Shown here: positions 36,260-44,867 of the stretch, one piece after another
How the letters are laid out: every line of letters begins with the position of its first letter
Numbering within the stretch: position 1 is the first letter of the stretch
Assembly: GCF_014284475.1 (NCBI RefSeq)
Contig: NZ_WJBC01000013.1
Location: 1 to 64,000 of the forward strand
Direction of reading: 5' to 3'
DNA from: Acetobacterium fimetarium
GTDB lineage: Bacteria > Bacillota > Clostridia > Eubacteriales > Eubacteriaceae
DNA length: 64,000 nucleotides
Made by a program: the position numbers and the translations under genes
Notes under the pieces: model-generated
What the model saw: the letters and a program-made list of their open reading frames with translations, nothing else
Databases searched by the model: none
What the model was told of the DNA's origin: nothing

Positions 36260-37497
36260 ATGGGACAAATAAAGAGGAAAAGTAATAGACGAGTCAATTC
36301 ATTGAAGAAAACAACTGTTGGCATCGTTTTTTTTTTATTGTAGCGATAATTGTTGTGGCAAGTTATCGGAGCAGTATGAGCATGCTTCTTGAGAAAGAAG
36401 AGTATACTGAGTCATATAAAACAGAAATGTATTTTTTCAAGGATATCGATTATCGGATCCTTGATAGTTTTACCGCCAGCGATCTTTCGCTTGTTGAAGG
36501 CGAGAAGGCAAACGGATACAAGGTGCTGACCAATACGCCGAAGGCAGTGAACGTTGATTACTTGAATGAACAGATCAAAGTGATTGATACAATCATATCA
36601 GAAGCGTATTATAATAACTGGGGCAGAATTGTCGGAGATATTGTCACAAATTATCAGGGAATGACCAGTATCACAAGTCAGATCGGTGAAACAGAACGGG
36701 AACGTAAAAAATTCCTGGTTGAGTCGGTCCAATATATGGGGCTCGATTTGAATGCCTTGCAGGCAAAACGTCAGAAGTATGTTGATTTACTTGGCGGGCA
36801 GGCAAGAAGTATAACCCTCAGTGATCTGGGCATGCTTTCAAGCGGATATGTCTATACATCGATAAAACCAGTTGAAAAAACCCTTGATGAAAACATGTTG
36901 CCTTATATCAATACCGCTTTTTTGGATTCTGTCAGTAAAATCGATCAGGAATCGGAGAGTCTGTTTAAAGTGGTTAATAATGATCATGTTTATGTGGCCT
37001 TTACAATTCCCAAAAATAAGAGTATTATGGGGGAGGATGAAGTGCTTTCCCTTAAAGCGGAAATGATGGGGATTTCGGATAATGGCATTAATCAGGAATA
37101 TTACGATTTTTTAATTAAACGTATCGATCAGCTTTATTATTATCCGGAACTTCGGTTTGAGTATAATAAAAAGGTATATAGCGGTTATTTTGTTGATAGT
37201 ATAACAGAAGGCAATCAAAAGATGATCGTGTTGATGGTTAAAGATTATGTCAATGATTTTTCTGATGCGGTTATTGGCGATACCGAAATCTACATCCAGG
37301 ATTACAATGCTTTTAAGATCCCGAAGAGTGCTGTATTTGAAGAGGCTGGCGATACAAAAATAAATATTGTTACCAAGGGCTATTTCAATGAATCTTTACC
37401 GGTTGCCGTTGAAAAATACAGTAATGGCGATGCCATATTGAAAACGGCGGATAATCCCAACTTGAATAGTGGAATGCGTATCAGTATTCATCCATAA
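36260..37497 (+). CDS. HlyD-like membrane-anchored protein, frameshifted at a T10 run
   Basis: A gene whose homologues sit beside yggS-sepF in many Clostridia and are annotated HlyD/periplasmic-adaptor-like. ATG 36260 has AAGGTG five bases upstream and opens M-G-Q-I-K-R-K-S-N-R-R, a basic tail leading into a hydrophobic helix. Inside that helix ten T (36327-36336) throw the frame into a TAG at 36341. Adding one T (or losing two) restores I-V-A-I-I-V-V-A-S-Y-R and the remaining 380 residues, giving a 412-residue single-pass protein with an extracytoplasmic beta-rich domain. The downstream part alone could start at GTG 36355 but would lack the anchor. Confidence 0.75.
36327..36336 (+). repeat. 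Homopolymer T10 slippage site
   Basis: Ten consecutive T within the codons of the membrane anchor of the HlyD-like gene. Runs of this length permit RNA polymerase slippage and replication slippage, and they are also a common place for sequencing error. Confidence 0.9.
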
Positions 37498-37509
37498 GGA
37501 AGTGAAAGC

Positions 37510-38157
37510 GTGATATCTGACAACATTGAAAAAATAAAATCTGAAATTCCGGATCATGTAACCCTTGTTGCAGTGACAAAATATCACAGCACGGAAGATA
37601 CAAAAGCGGTGCTGGATGCAGGCGTTTACGATCTCGGAGAAAGCAAAGTTCAGGATTTCCTGAGAAAATACGAAGAAATTGGAAATGGACCGCGCTGGCA
37701 TTTTATCGGTCATTTGCAAAAAAACAAAGTGAAGTATCTGATTGGAAAAACCTTCCTGATCCATTCAGTCGATTCCATTGAATTGCTGAATGTGATTGAA
37801 AAGGAAAGCGAAAAACAAGATACGGTAACATCTGTCTTGCTGCAATTGAATTTAGCCCGGGAAGACACGAAATCAGGAATTTTACGGGAAGATCTGGAAG
37901 CGGTGCTAAAGGAGCTACCCAAGTATAAATATATTAAAGTCAAGGGCTTAATGGCAATTGGTCCGTTAACGCAAAATAATGAAGAAATTCGTAATATTTT
38001 TGTGGAATTAAAGAAAATTTATGATAAAATAAAAGAGAAATTTTCGGACGAAGTTATCCAAATGACTTACTTGTCCATGGGCATGACTGATGACTATACA
38101 ATTGCAATAAAAGAAGGTTCCAATATGATTAGAATTGGACGAAAAATATTTATGTAG
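37510..38157 (+). CDS. YggS/PROSC family PLP-homeostasis protein
   Basis: 215-residue alanine-racemase-like single-domain PLP protein. V-A-V-T-K-Y with the PLP Lys near residue 22, G-E-S-K-V-Q-D-F, W-H-F-I-G-H-L-Q-K-N-K and the C-terminal S-M-G-M-T-D-D-Y match the family. It balances free PLP rather than racemising alanine. GTG start after AAGGAAGTGA. It heads the yggS-sepF-yggT-ylmH division cluster. Confidence 0.95.
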   Translation: MISDNIEKIKSEIPDHVTLVAVTKYHSTEDTKAVLDAGVYDLGESKVQDFLRKYEEIGNGPRWHFIGHLQKNKVKYLIGKTFLIHSVDSIELLNVIEKESEKQDTVTSVLLQLNLAREDTKSGILREDLEAVLKELPKYKYIKVKGLMAIGPLTQNNEEIRNIFVELKKIYDKIKEKFSDEVIQMTYLSMGMTDDYTIAIKEGSNMIRIGRKIFM

Positions 38158-38171
38158 TGAGGAGATATACG

Positions 38172-38660
38172 ATGGCAGAAAAATTTAAGGATAAAATTAT
38201 TAAGGTTTTTGGTATGGAAGTGGACAACGAGGACGGTTATGAAGAAATCTATGAAGAGGATGTTTATGACGACCATAGTGAAGAAAGCAAGAGTGCTTTC
38301 ACTGCTCCAAAAGCAAAAAAGACATCAACGACACCACGACATAGCGAATTATCCTTTGATGAAGGTCCGGAAGTATTAGTATTGGAACCCGAAGTTTTTA
38401 AAGATGCTCCCAGCATCTGTAATAAAATCCGTTCAAACAAAACGGTCGTATTAAACCTGAAAAACACCGACTATGAAAACGGCAGAAAAATATTTGACTT
38501 TTTAAGTGGCGCTTTGTTTGCGCTGGATGGGTCAATCAATAAGATTGCAGATAATGTCTTTATTTTAGCACCGAAAGCAGTATCGGTTTTAACGAATCCC
38601 GAAAGCGGCGATGTTGATTTCAATGCGCCGATCTTAGAGTGGGATGAGAATATGGAATAG
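38172..38660 (+). CDS. sepF: Cell division protein SepF
   Basis: 162 residues. An N-terminal amphipathic helix (M-A-E-K-F-K-D-K-I-I-K-V-F-G) that binds membrane, an acidic linker, and the C-terminal SepF domain (V-L-E-P-E-V-F-K-D-A; V-V-L-N-L-K-N-T; F-D-F-L-S-G) that anchors FtsZ. ATG 38172 follows GAGGAGAT; the upstream in-frame ATG at 38157 overlaps the yggS stop. Confidence 0.95.
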   Translation: MAEKFKDKIIKVFGMEVDNEDGYEEIYEEDVYDDHSEESKSAFTAPKAKKTSTTPRHSELSFDEGPEVLVLEPEVFKDAPSICNKIRSNKTVVLNLKNTDYENGRKIFDFLSGALFALDGSINKIADNVFILAPKAVSVLTNPESGDVDFNAPILEWDENME

Positions 38661-38668
38661 GTTTATCA

Positions 38669-38938
38669 ATGCTTCCAGGAATTCTCATACAGGCTGGATA
38701 CTGGCTGTTTGAACTCATTACAATATTGATCTTTGTTAATATTGTTTTCAGCTGGGTCAGACCGGATCCAAACAACCCGATTGTGAAGGCTATTTACGGA
38801 TTGACGGAGCCGATTTTAGCACCATTGCGCCGTTTTACAGTTTTTGGTCCCATTGATTTTTCACCTTTTGCTGCGGTTTTATTATTGCAAATGGTTATTT
38901 TCCCGCTTTATAAAATGATCATTGTTTTCATTTTCTAA
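38669..38938 (+). CDS. YggT family membrane protein
   Basis: 89 residues with two hydrophobic helices flanking the conserved S-W-V-R-P-D-P-N-N-P-I-V-K and T-E-P-I-L-A-P-L-R-R segments. Family members are linked to division and to cation or osmotic homeostasis; mechanism unknown. Eight bases after sepF with a weak ribosome site, so probably translationally coupled. Confidence 0.93.
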   Translation: MLPGILIQAGYWLFELITILIFVNIVFSWVRPDPNNPIVKAIYGLTEPILAPLRRFTVFGPIDFSPFAAVLLLQMVIFPLYKMIIVFIF

Positions 38939-38974
38939 AGGTCGGCAGTTAATTGCAAGATGAAAGGATGTCTG

Positions 38975-39712
38975 ATGACAGAAAAGAAAGATGTTTTTTT
39001 ATTATCGCGTCTTGTCGATGCCTGCAGTAATGTTTATGCACCACAGTTTTTCGATTTCTATGATGAAGTGATGCAGCGAAAAATAGAGGACACCATAAAA
39101 AATTATGGTGTCCCTTATCTGTTTTTTGGAGGGCACACGGAAGCAGAGCGCAAAATGCTGTGTATCTACCCGGATTACATGGATAGTGAAGATCTGGAAT
39201 GGCCTATATTTGCCATCGAGTTTGAAAAAACAATTCCCATCGACCACCGTCATGTGCTGGGAGAACTGATGTCCTTGGGCATCACACGAGAATGTATCGG
39301 TGATATCGATGTTGGTGAAAAACGAGTTCAGGTGATTGCGCATCAGCGGTTGCAGGATTTTCTATGGATGAATTTCAATAAAGTCAAAGGTCGGGAGATC
39401 AAGACCAAGATGATAAAATGGAATGAAATAGTGCCGTCTGAAAAGAAGTTCAAACGTATTTCGTGCGTGATTGCCTCCAATCGGCTGGATGGCATCATCA
39501 ACAAAATCTGGGGGTTTTCCAGGCAGAACAGCCTGGTGTTCATTAAACAGGGAAAAGTACGGGTAAACTACACAGAAATCAGCAAAAATGATTATCGGAT
39601 CAATGCCGGTGACGTCATTTCGTTGAGAGGTAAGGGAAAAGCTAAGATTGTCAGCATGGATGATCGGACCAAAAAAGGAAATATCCGGGTTGAAGTTGAC
39701 AAGTACATATGA
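38975..39712 (+). CDS. YlmH-like S4-domain RNA-binding protein
   Basis: 245 residues: an N-terminal YlmH domain (F-F-D-F-Y-D-E) and a C-terminal S4 motif (S-C-V-I-A-S-N-R-L-D-G-I...; G-D-V-I-S-L-R-G-K-G-K). YlmH acts on stalled 50S-peptidyl-tRNA complexes in B. subtilis and co-occurs with sepF. ATG 38975 has AAAGGA six bases upstream and is preferred over 38960. Confidence 0.93.
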   Translation: MTEKKDVFLLSRLVDACSNVYAPQFFDFYDEVMQRKIEDTIKNYGVPYLFFGGHTEAERKMLCIYPDYMDSEDLEWPIFAIEFEKTIPIDHRHVLGELMSLGITRECIGDIDVGEKRVQVIAHQRLQDFLWMNFNKVKGREIKTKMIKWNEIVPSEKKFKRISCVIASNRLDGIINKIWGFSRQNSLVFIKQGKVRVNYTEISKNDYRINAGDVISLRGKGKAKIVSMDDRTKKGNIRVEVDKYI

Positions 39713-39736
39713 TAGTCGACTAGAGGAGAGAATGAG

Positions 39737-40654
39737 ATGAGCAAACAGAAATTTGACTACCTGGTACCATTGGAAACAGACCAACGTCTGGATCAGTTCT
39801 GCTGCACTTTGCCGGGAGAGTATTCCAGAGAATATGTGAAACGATTAATAACAGCGGGTGAAATACTGATAGACGGCCAAAAAAAGAAAGCCAGTTATCG
39901 CTTGAAAGGCGGGGAAAGTATTTCCCTCACGATTCCAGAACCGGAAGAATGCCATATTCGGCCTGAAAATATCGCTTTAGCTATCATTTATGAAGATGAT
40001 GATGTCATTGTCGTCAACAAGCCGCAGGGAATGGTGGTTCACCCGGCCCCCGGCAATCATAGCGGCACGCTGGTAAACGGACTTCTTTACCACACTAAAG
40101 ATCTTTCCAACATCAACGGGGTGATGCGTCCGGGAATCATCCATCGTATCGATAAAGATACTTCAGGACTGTTGATGGTCGCGAAAAATGATTGTGCGCA
40201 TCACAACCTGTCTGAGCAGCTGCAAGAGCACACAATCCTGCGACGGTATTACGGTCTTGTCAAAGGGGTGGTAAAACCCAGCAAAGGCACGGTGGATATG
40301 CCCATCGGACGGCATCCCCTGGATCGAATCAAAATGGCTGTCGTTGAGAAGAATTCGAAAGCTGCCATTACCCATTTTGAGGTGATTAAACGCTTTGCGC
40401 GGTACACGTTTGTCCGCTTTCAACTGGAAACAGGGCGGACCCACCAGATTCGAGTCCATATGGAAAAAATCGGTCACCCGTTAGCTGGCGACCCGTTGTA
40501 TGGCAAAGGGGATAAAAACAATCCCTTCAAAACGCAGGGTCAATGCCTGCATGCGCAGACTTTAGGCTTCATTCATCCCAGAACGGGTGAAAAACTCGTC
40601 TTTAAGGCGCCGCTCCCGCAAAGCTTCGTTGAGATTCTAAAAGGCTTGAAATAG
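39737..40654 (+). CDS. RluD-type 23S rRNA pseudouridine synthase
   Basis: 305 residues: S4 domain (about 15-80), then the catalytic domain with V-N-K-P-Q-G-M-V-V-H-P, H-R-I-D-K-D-T-S-G-L-L (Asp nucleophile) and E-T-G-R-T-H-Q-I-R-V-H-M. This is the RluD subgroup, usually after lspA in Firmicutes; lspA is not present here. AGAGGAGAG precedes the start. It is convergent with rqcH. Confidence 0.94.
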   Translation: MSKQKFDYLVPLETDQRLDQFCCTLPGEYSREYVKRLITAGEILIDGQKKKASYRLKGGESISLTIPEPEECHIRPENIALAIIYEDDDVIVVNKPQGMVVHPAPGNHSGTLVNGLLYHTKDLSNINGVMRPGIIHRIDKDTSGLLMVAKNDCAHHNLSEQLQEHTILRRYYGLVKGVVKPSKGTVDMPIGRHPLDRIKMAVVEKNSKAAITHFEVIKRFARYTFVRFQLETGRTHQIRVHMEKIGHPLAGDPLYGKGDKNNPFKTQGQCLHAQTLGFIHPRTGEKLVFKAPLPQSFVEILKGLK

Positions 40655-40696
40655 CAAAAAACAATCTCGCCTAAGTCCGGCCATGATCGTCTCCGG

Positions 40697-42466
40697 TTAG
40701 TCGTTATCGATGACGACTTCCATGGCATCCACGGCATCCTGGGTCGGCGTGACATACATGGTGTTTTGATTGGTGAAAATAACCATCCCCGGTTTTGCTT
40801 TACTGGGTTTTTTCAAATACTTGAATTCAAGATAATCCACTGGCACGTTACTTGAATGCTTCGACTTGCTGTACCAGGCGGCCAGGACTCCCGCCTCCAG
40901 AACCGTTTTTTCAGTGATGAAACGTCCGTTTGCAACAATCAGAACATGTGAACCGGGAGCATCCTTAACATGGAGCCAACAGTCCTCGTCTTTTCCCATT
41001 TTTGTGGATACATAATCGTTCTGATAATTGTTTTTTCCGACAAAGATATGAAATCCTTCGGATGAAAGATAATGAAGCGGCTTTGAAAGCACCTGTTTTT
41101 TTCTGTCTTCCTTGGAAAGGGCCTTTTTATTGAACTCGGAATGAAGAAATTCATGACGAATTTCATCCAGTTCATTCAGTTCAGTGGACTGCTCCAGACC
41201 GTTCAGGAGGCTTTCCAGGTAATAGATTTTTTCTTTGGTTTCGCTGATGTAGCCTTCTAAATACTGCAAAGCGATTTTACTCTTGTTGTACTTTTTATAA
41301 TAGCTCTGAGCGTTTTGTGCTGGTGTTCGATTGACTTTTAGTGGGACGTCAATGGTTTGATACGCGGGGTCATAGTAGTTTGCCAGTGTGACGGTTTCCT
41401 GCCCTTTCTCGATGGCATAAATGTTAGCCGTGATCAAGTCCCCATAGAGTTTGTATTTTTCGTTCTTATGGGAGGTTTCGACATCTGACTGCAAATTTTT
41501 CAGCTTCTTGACGTTTTTCTTGAGCAGCGTATCCAGCTGATGACGCAGATTGGCGCTTCGCGTTTTAAAACGGATGGCCTTGTCCCGTTTGAAATAATAG
41601 TCTTCCAGCATTTCAGATACACTTGAATAGACTTCAATGCGATGAGCTTCACGTAAATGATGTAGGCTGATCGTTGAAAAGTCCACCATTTTTCGATTCA
41701 GATAAATGATATTTGGACAAGCTTTTTCCCTGATGGCGTTAACGACCTGGTTAAAACTTTCATAGAGATACTGCTTCTGTTTTTTGCTCAGTTCGGATAT
41801 CAAACTGTTGGAATTGATCCCGTTTCGAAAAGCGATTTCTCTAGCGATGGCGGGACTGATTCCCAGGAAAGCCTGCACGCATGTTTTTTCGACCGTTGCT
41901 TCCTGATTGAGAAGAAGAATTTCATTAAAGGAATCCTCGTCAACCTGAAAAAAATTCAAGCGGTTGTTTTCGGGCGGATAAATATAGTCGCGGCCGGGAA
42001 GAATTTGCCGATACCGGCTGGAGGTAGTACCGACTTTTTTCATGGAATCGAGGATTCTCTGGGATTCGTCAACCAGGATAATGTTGCTGTTTCGCCCCAT
42101 GATTTCGACAAGCAGTTTTCGCACAACCGTGTCATTGAATTCATTCTTTGACGAGATTGACAGCTCCAGAATTCGATCCGTTTCATGTTGGTCAATATCG
42201 ACAATGGTGCCATTTAAGATATATTTCCGCAGAACCATGCAAAAGCTCGGTGCAGCGCTGGGGTTTTCCTTGATTTTTTCAGTTATGTAAGCCCGGGGAT
42301 TGCTCGCGTTCGCAGACAGTAGAACATGATATTTCTGATTGCCCACGTTGACCAGCATCCGGATTTCATCGGTTTCCGGTTGATATATTTTTCGGATGCG
42401 GCCTCCAACCAGGAGGTCTTTGAATTCTCGGATCAGGTGATACAGGGTTACGCCGTCATAAGCCAT
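40697..42466 (-). CDS. rqcH: Ribosome quality-control protein RqcH (NFACT/Rqc2 homologue)
   Basis: Recruits tRNA(Ala) to stalled 50S subunits and adds C-terminal alanine tails. From the start at 42466 (M-A-Y-D-G-V-T-L-Y-H) the product has 589 residues, and Asp97-Arg98, the pair required for tailing, falls exactly at the known positions, which supports this start over the ATG 14 codons upstream. NFACT-N and HhH regions, a long coiled coil (about 290-430) and the NFACT-R motif C-W-L-H-V-K-D-A-P-G-S-H-V follow. AAAGGAGC precedes the start. The only large minus-strand gene here; its partner ylmH is nearby. Confidence 0.95.
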   Translation of the reverse strand: MAYDGVTLYHLIREFKDLLVGGRIRKIYQPETDEIRMLVNVGNQKYHVLLSANASNPRAYITEKIKENPSAAPSFCMVLRKYILNGTIVDIDQHETDRILELSISSKNEFNDTVVRKLLVEIMGRNSNIILVDESQRILDSMKKVGTTSSRYRQILPGRDYIYPPENNRLNFFQVDEDSFNEILLLNQEATVEKTCVQAFLGISPAIAREIAFRNGINSNSLISELSKKQKQYLYESFNQVVNAIREKACPNIIYLNRKMVDFSTISLHHLREAHRIEVYSSVSEMLEDYYFKRDKAIRFKTRSANLRHQLDTLLKKNVKKLKNLQSDVETSHKNEKYKLYGDLITANIYAIEKGQETVTLANYYDPAYQTIDVPLKVNRTPAQNAQSYYKKYNKSKIALQYLEGYISETKEKIYYLESLLNGLEQSTELNELDEIRHEFLHSEFNKKALSKEDRKKQVLSKPLHYLSSEGFHIFVGKNNYQNDYVSTKMGKDEDCWLHVKDAPGSHVLIVANGRFITEKTVLEAGVLAAWYSKSKHSSNVPVDYLEFKYLKKPSKAKPGMVIFTNQNTMYVTPTQDAVDAMEVVIDND

Positions 42467-42610
42467 ATGGATGATGCTCCTTTCGAATCGTTGCATTGAT
42501 TTTATCATTTTATTGAAAGATGTAAAAGCCTTTTAGAAAAATAAAGGGATACCGAATGTAAAAAACGGATGAATTTTAGATTCGGCATCATTAAGAAACG
42601 GACAGGATTG

Positions 42611-42639
42611 TTGACTTTTTCAGAAGAATTCGATATAGT
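42611..42639 (+). promoter_or_regulatory. Promoter of the yicC-gmk-rpoZ-priA run
   Basis: TTGACT (42611-42616), 17-base spacer, TATAGT (42634-42639). It leaves an unusually long leader of about 370 bases before yicC. Confidence 0.7.
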
Positions 42640-42645
42640 ATATTG

Positions 42646-43003
42646 ATTAAGTAACTATATAGTGTAAATAAGACTTTATCAAGAATAGTGCTTAACAATT
42701 TTACGACGGCACTGAAAATGAGAAATCTGCATGAAGTCATGGACTGGTGATGGATTATTGCAAGTCGAGACTGCGCGCATCTCAAGTGCTTACCTGGGAA
42801 GGAGTGTTGGTTTTACTAAGGCATATGGAACGGATGCCTGCGTGCACAAAATAGTGCATGGAAAATCGGAGAACCTGATTAAAAGCTCATAACAATGCTT
42901 CGAGGAAAATGTTAATGATGCAAAAATGTGTGAGAAGATGTTGTTGACGGGCCCAGCCATAATGACTTTAACGGCAAAATTAACACGGTTGATTTGAGTA
43001 GAA
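42646..43003 (+). other. Long putative 5' leader or small RNA region upstream of yicC
   Basis: About 360 bases without a convincing gene. Local hairpins are visible: AGTGC/GCACT around 42690-42715, GCGCGCA (from about 42774) with TGCGTGC (about 42838-42844) enclosing GGCAT/ATGCC, and TGCAC/GTGCA just after. A micro-ORF of ten codons (42915-42947, Cys- and Arg-rich end) has GAGGA upstream. I recognise no known riboswitch, T-box, 6S or SRP RNA. Confidence 0.4.
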
Positions 43004-43015
43004 ATGGAGAATACG

Positions 43016-43894
43016 ATGAAAAGTATGACAGGCTTTGGACGAAAGGATTTTCGTGATGAGGAAGTTGATTGTTCAATTGAAATCAAAACAATTAATCATC
43101 GCTTTAGAGACTTTTTCATAAAAATTCCAAAAACATTTAATCCGATTGAAGAGAAAATCAGAAACACCATATCACAATACGTAGCAAGAGGCAGAATTGA
43201 AGTATTTATAAAATATAACGAATTAGGCACAAAAAACAAACGGATTGTTTTCAACCGTGAACTGGCAGTAAATTATATCACGGTTTTAAATGAAATCCGC
43301 AGGCTTGATTCGATGATTGGCGATGACCTGAGTTTATCACTTATTTCAAAATTCCCTGACGTTATGATGATTGAGGAAGATTATGATGATTACGAAAGTA
43401 TTTGGGTGAAAATAGAACCAATTTTACTAAAGACACTGGAGGAAGTTGATGCCAGCCGCGAAAGGGAAGGAAGCGCCCTGCAGAAAGATATCGTCAATCG
43501 TTGTCAGACCATTCGGACGGATATCACTGAAATAAAATTGAAGAGTCCGGATATGCTTGATCGGTACAAAGAAGATCTGCGTGAAAAAATATCTTCTTAT
43601 GTTGAGTCCGTTGAAATTGACGAAAAACGTCTCTTGACGGAGGTTGCATTGATGACCGACAAGCTTAATATCGATGAGGAATTAACCCGTTTGCAAAGTC
43701 ATTTAGACCGATTAGAGGAAATTATCGTTGAAACAGAACCGGTAGGAAGAAAATTGGATTTCTTAATCCAGGAAATTAATCGAGAGATCAATACAATTGG
43801 ATCAAAAGCCAATGATTTAGCAATAGCAAATATTGTTGTGGATGTAAAAAGCGAAATCGAAAAAATACGCGAACAAATTCAAAATATTGAGTAG
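43016..43894 (+). CDS. yicC: YicC family endoribonuclease
   Basis: 292 residues. N-terminal M-K-S-M-T-G-F-G-R motif, E-I-K-T-I-N-H-R-F-R-D, and a C-terminal DUF1732 part ending R-K-L-D-F-L-I-Q-E-I-N-R-E-I-N-T-I-G-S-K. E. coli YicC is an RNase involved in sRNA decay; the clostridial role is inferred from that. ATG 43016 has TGGAGA five bases upstream. First gene of the yicC-gmk-rpoZ group. Confidence 0.95.
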   Translation: MKSMTGFGRKDFRDEEVDCSIEIKTINHRFRDFFIKIPKTFNPIEEKIRNTISQYVARGRIEVFIKYNELGTKNKRIVFNRELAVNYITVLNEIRRLDSMIGDDLSLSLISKFPDVMMIEEDYDDYESIWVKIEPILLKTLEEVDASREREGSALQKDIVNRCQTIRTDITEIKLKSPDMLDRYKEDLREKISSYVESVEIDEKRLLTEVALMTDKLNIDEELTRLQSHLDRLEEIIVETEPVGRKLDFLIQEINREINTIGSKANDLAIANIVVDVKSEIEKIREQIQNIE

Positions 43895-43896
43895 GG

Positions 43897-44583
43897 GTGT
43901 TTAAAAAATCTATGAGTGATTGTCCAATTGAAAAAAACAAAACAAATCAAGAACAATTATCGGAGCCGTTTTTTGAAAGAGATAAGGGGATTCTTATTGT
44001 AATATCAGGGCCATCCTGTGCCGGAAAGGGAAGTGTCTGCAAGATTATCTGTAAAAATAATCCGGACCTTCGTCTTTCTGTTTCCGAAACGACCCGAGAA
44101 CCACGGAATTATGAAAAAAATGGTCGTGATTATTTTTATGTTTCAAAAGAGAGTTTTGAAGAAAGAATAACGCAGGGACAATACTTAGAGTACGCGACAG
44201 TTTATCAGAATTATTACGGAACACCTAAAGATTATGTTGAACAATTGCTTGACTCGGGTTACGATGTCATTTTAGAGATCGATATTCAGGGCGCGGCAAA
44301 GGTGCGAAGCAATTATAAAGAAGGAATTTACATTTTCATTGTACCGCCTTCAATGCAGGAATTGAGACGCCGAATTGAAGAACGGGGAACTGAAAGTAAA
44401 GAACAAATGGAAATGCGATTAAACTGTGCGTATGAAGAAATGAGAAATGCTGACGACTACAGTTATATTGTCATAAATGACAAACTTGAAGAGGCGGCAC
44501 GGCGGGTTCAAAGTATTATTACGGCCGAAAAATGTCGAACGGAACGATTAAAGAATAAAATTGAAGATATACTTGGGAGGTAA
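43897..44583 (+). CDS. gmk: Guanylate kinase with N-terminal extension
   Basis: 228 residues, GMP to GDP. P-loop S-G-P-S-C-A-G-K-G-S near residues 37-46 (usual G replaced by C), S-x-T-T-R-x-P-R (S-E-T-T-R-E-P-R), D-Y-F-Y-V, E-I-D-I-Q-G-A and R-R-I-E-E-R-G. About 35 residues precede the normal N terminus. The start (GTG 43897 or ATG 43912) is not well supported by a ribosome site, so part of the extension may be untranslated. remA, usually between yicC and gmk, is absent. Confidence 0.93.
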   Translation: MFKKSMSDCPIEKNKTNQEQLSEPFFERDKGILIVISGPSCAGKGSVCKIICKNNPDLRLSVSETTREPRNYEKNGRDYFYVSKESFEERITQGQYLEYATVYQNYYGTPKDYVEQLLDSGYDVILEIDIQGAAKVRSNYKEGIYIFIVPPSMQELRRRIEERGTESKEQMEMRLNCAYEEMRNADDYSYIVINDKLEEAARRVQSIITAEKCRTERLKNKIEDILGR

Positions 44584-44585
44584 AG

Positions 44586-44855
44586 ATGCGATATCCTGCA
44601 TTAAATGATTTAATAAAAAAGGCGGACAATAAGTATTCACTCGTGAATGCAACAGCAAAACGTGCCAGAGAAATAGTGGAGGGGGATGAGCCCCTGGTAA
44701 AAATTAAAATTGATAACCCGGTGACGATAGCCACTAATGAAATAGCTGAAGATATGGTCGGTTTTATCCATAAAGAATTATCAGAAGATGACAAAGATGA
44801 TCAAGAACCGGTATTGACTGCAACAGATGAAGAAAACCAAACTCCAGAAGAATAG
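44586..44855 (+). CDS. rpoZ: DNA-directed RNA polymerase omega subunit
   Basis: 89 residues. M-R-Y-P-A-L-N-D-L, N-K-Y-S-L-V-N-A-T-A-K-R-A-R-E-I and the I-A-T-N-E-I-A segment match RpoZ, which folds around the beta' C terminus. The acidic C-terminal tail is poorly conserved. Two bases after gmk; the usual neighbour coaBC is missing before priA. Confidence 0.94.
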   Translation: MRYPALNDLIKKADNKYSLVNATAKRAREIVEGDEPLVKIKIDNPVTIATNEIAEDMVGFIHKELSEDDKDDQEPVLTATDEENQTPEE

Positions 44856-44867
44856 GACTGATAAACT

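Noticed and set aside
36260-36343. A genuine 27-residue membrane peptide ending at the TAG after the T10 run
   Set aside because: The basic tail plus half a helix followed directly by an in-phase-shifted anchor and a large domain is better explained as one split gene.
40671-40700. CTAAGTCCGG/CCGGTTAG hairpin between the convergent rluD and rqcH genes
   Set aside because: It overlaps the rqcH stop codon, the stem is short and neither strand has a T tract, so it is not called as a terminator.
42646-43003. Known riboswitch, T-box, SRP or 6S RNA upstream of yicC
   Set aside because: I looked for the T-box AGGGTGG core, SAM-I, TPP and c-di-GMP conserved boxes and the SRP GGAAGGAAGCAG loop; none is present. 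Kept only as an unexplained leader.
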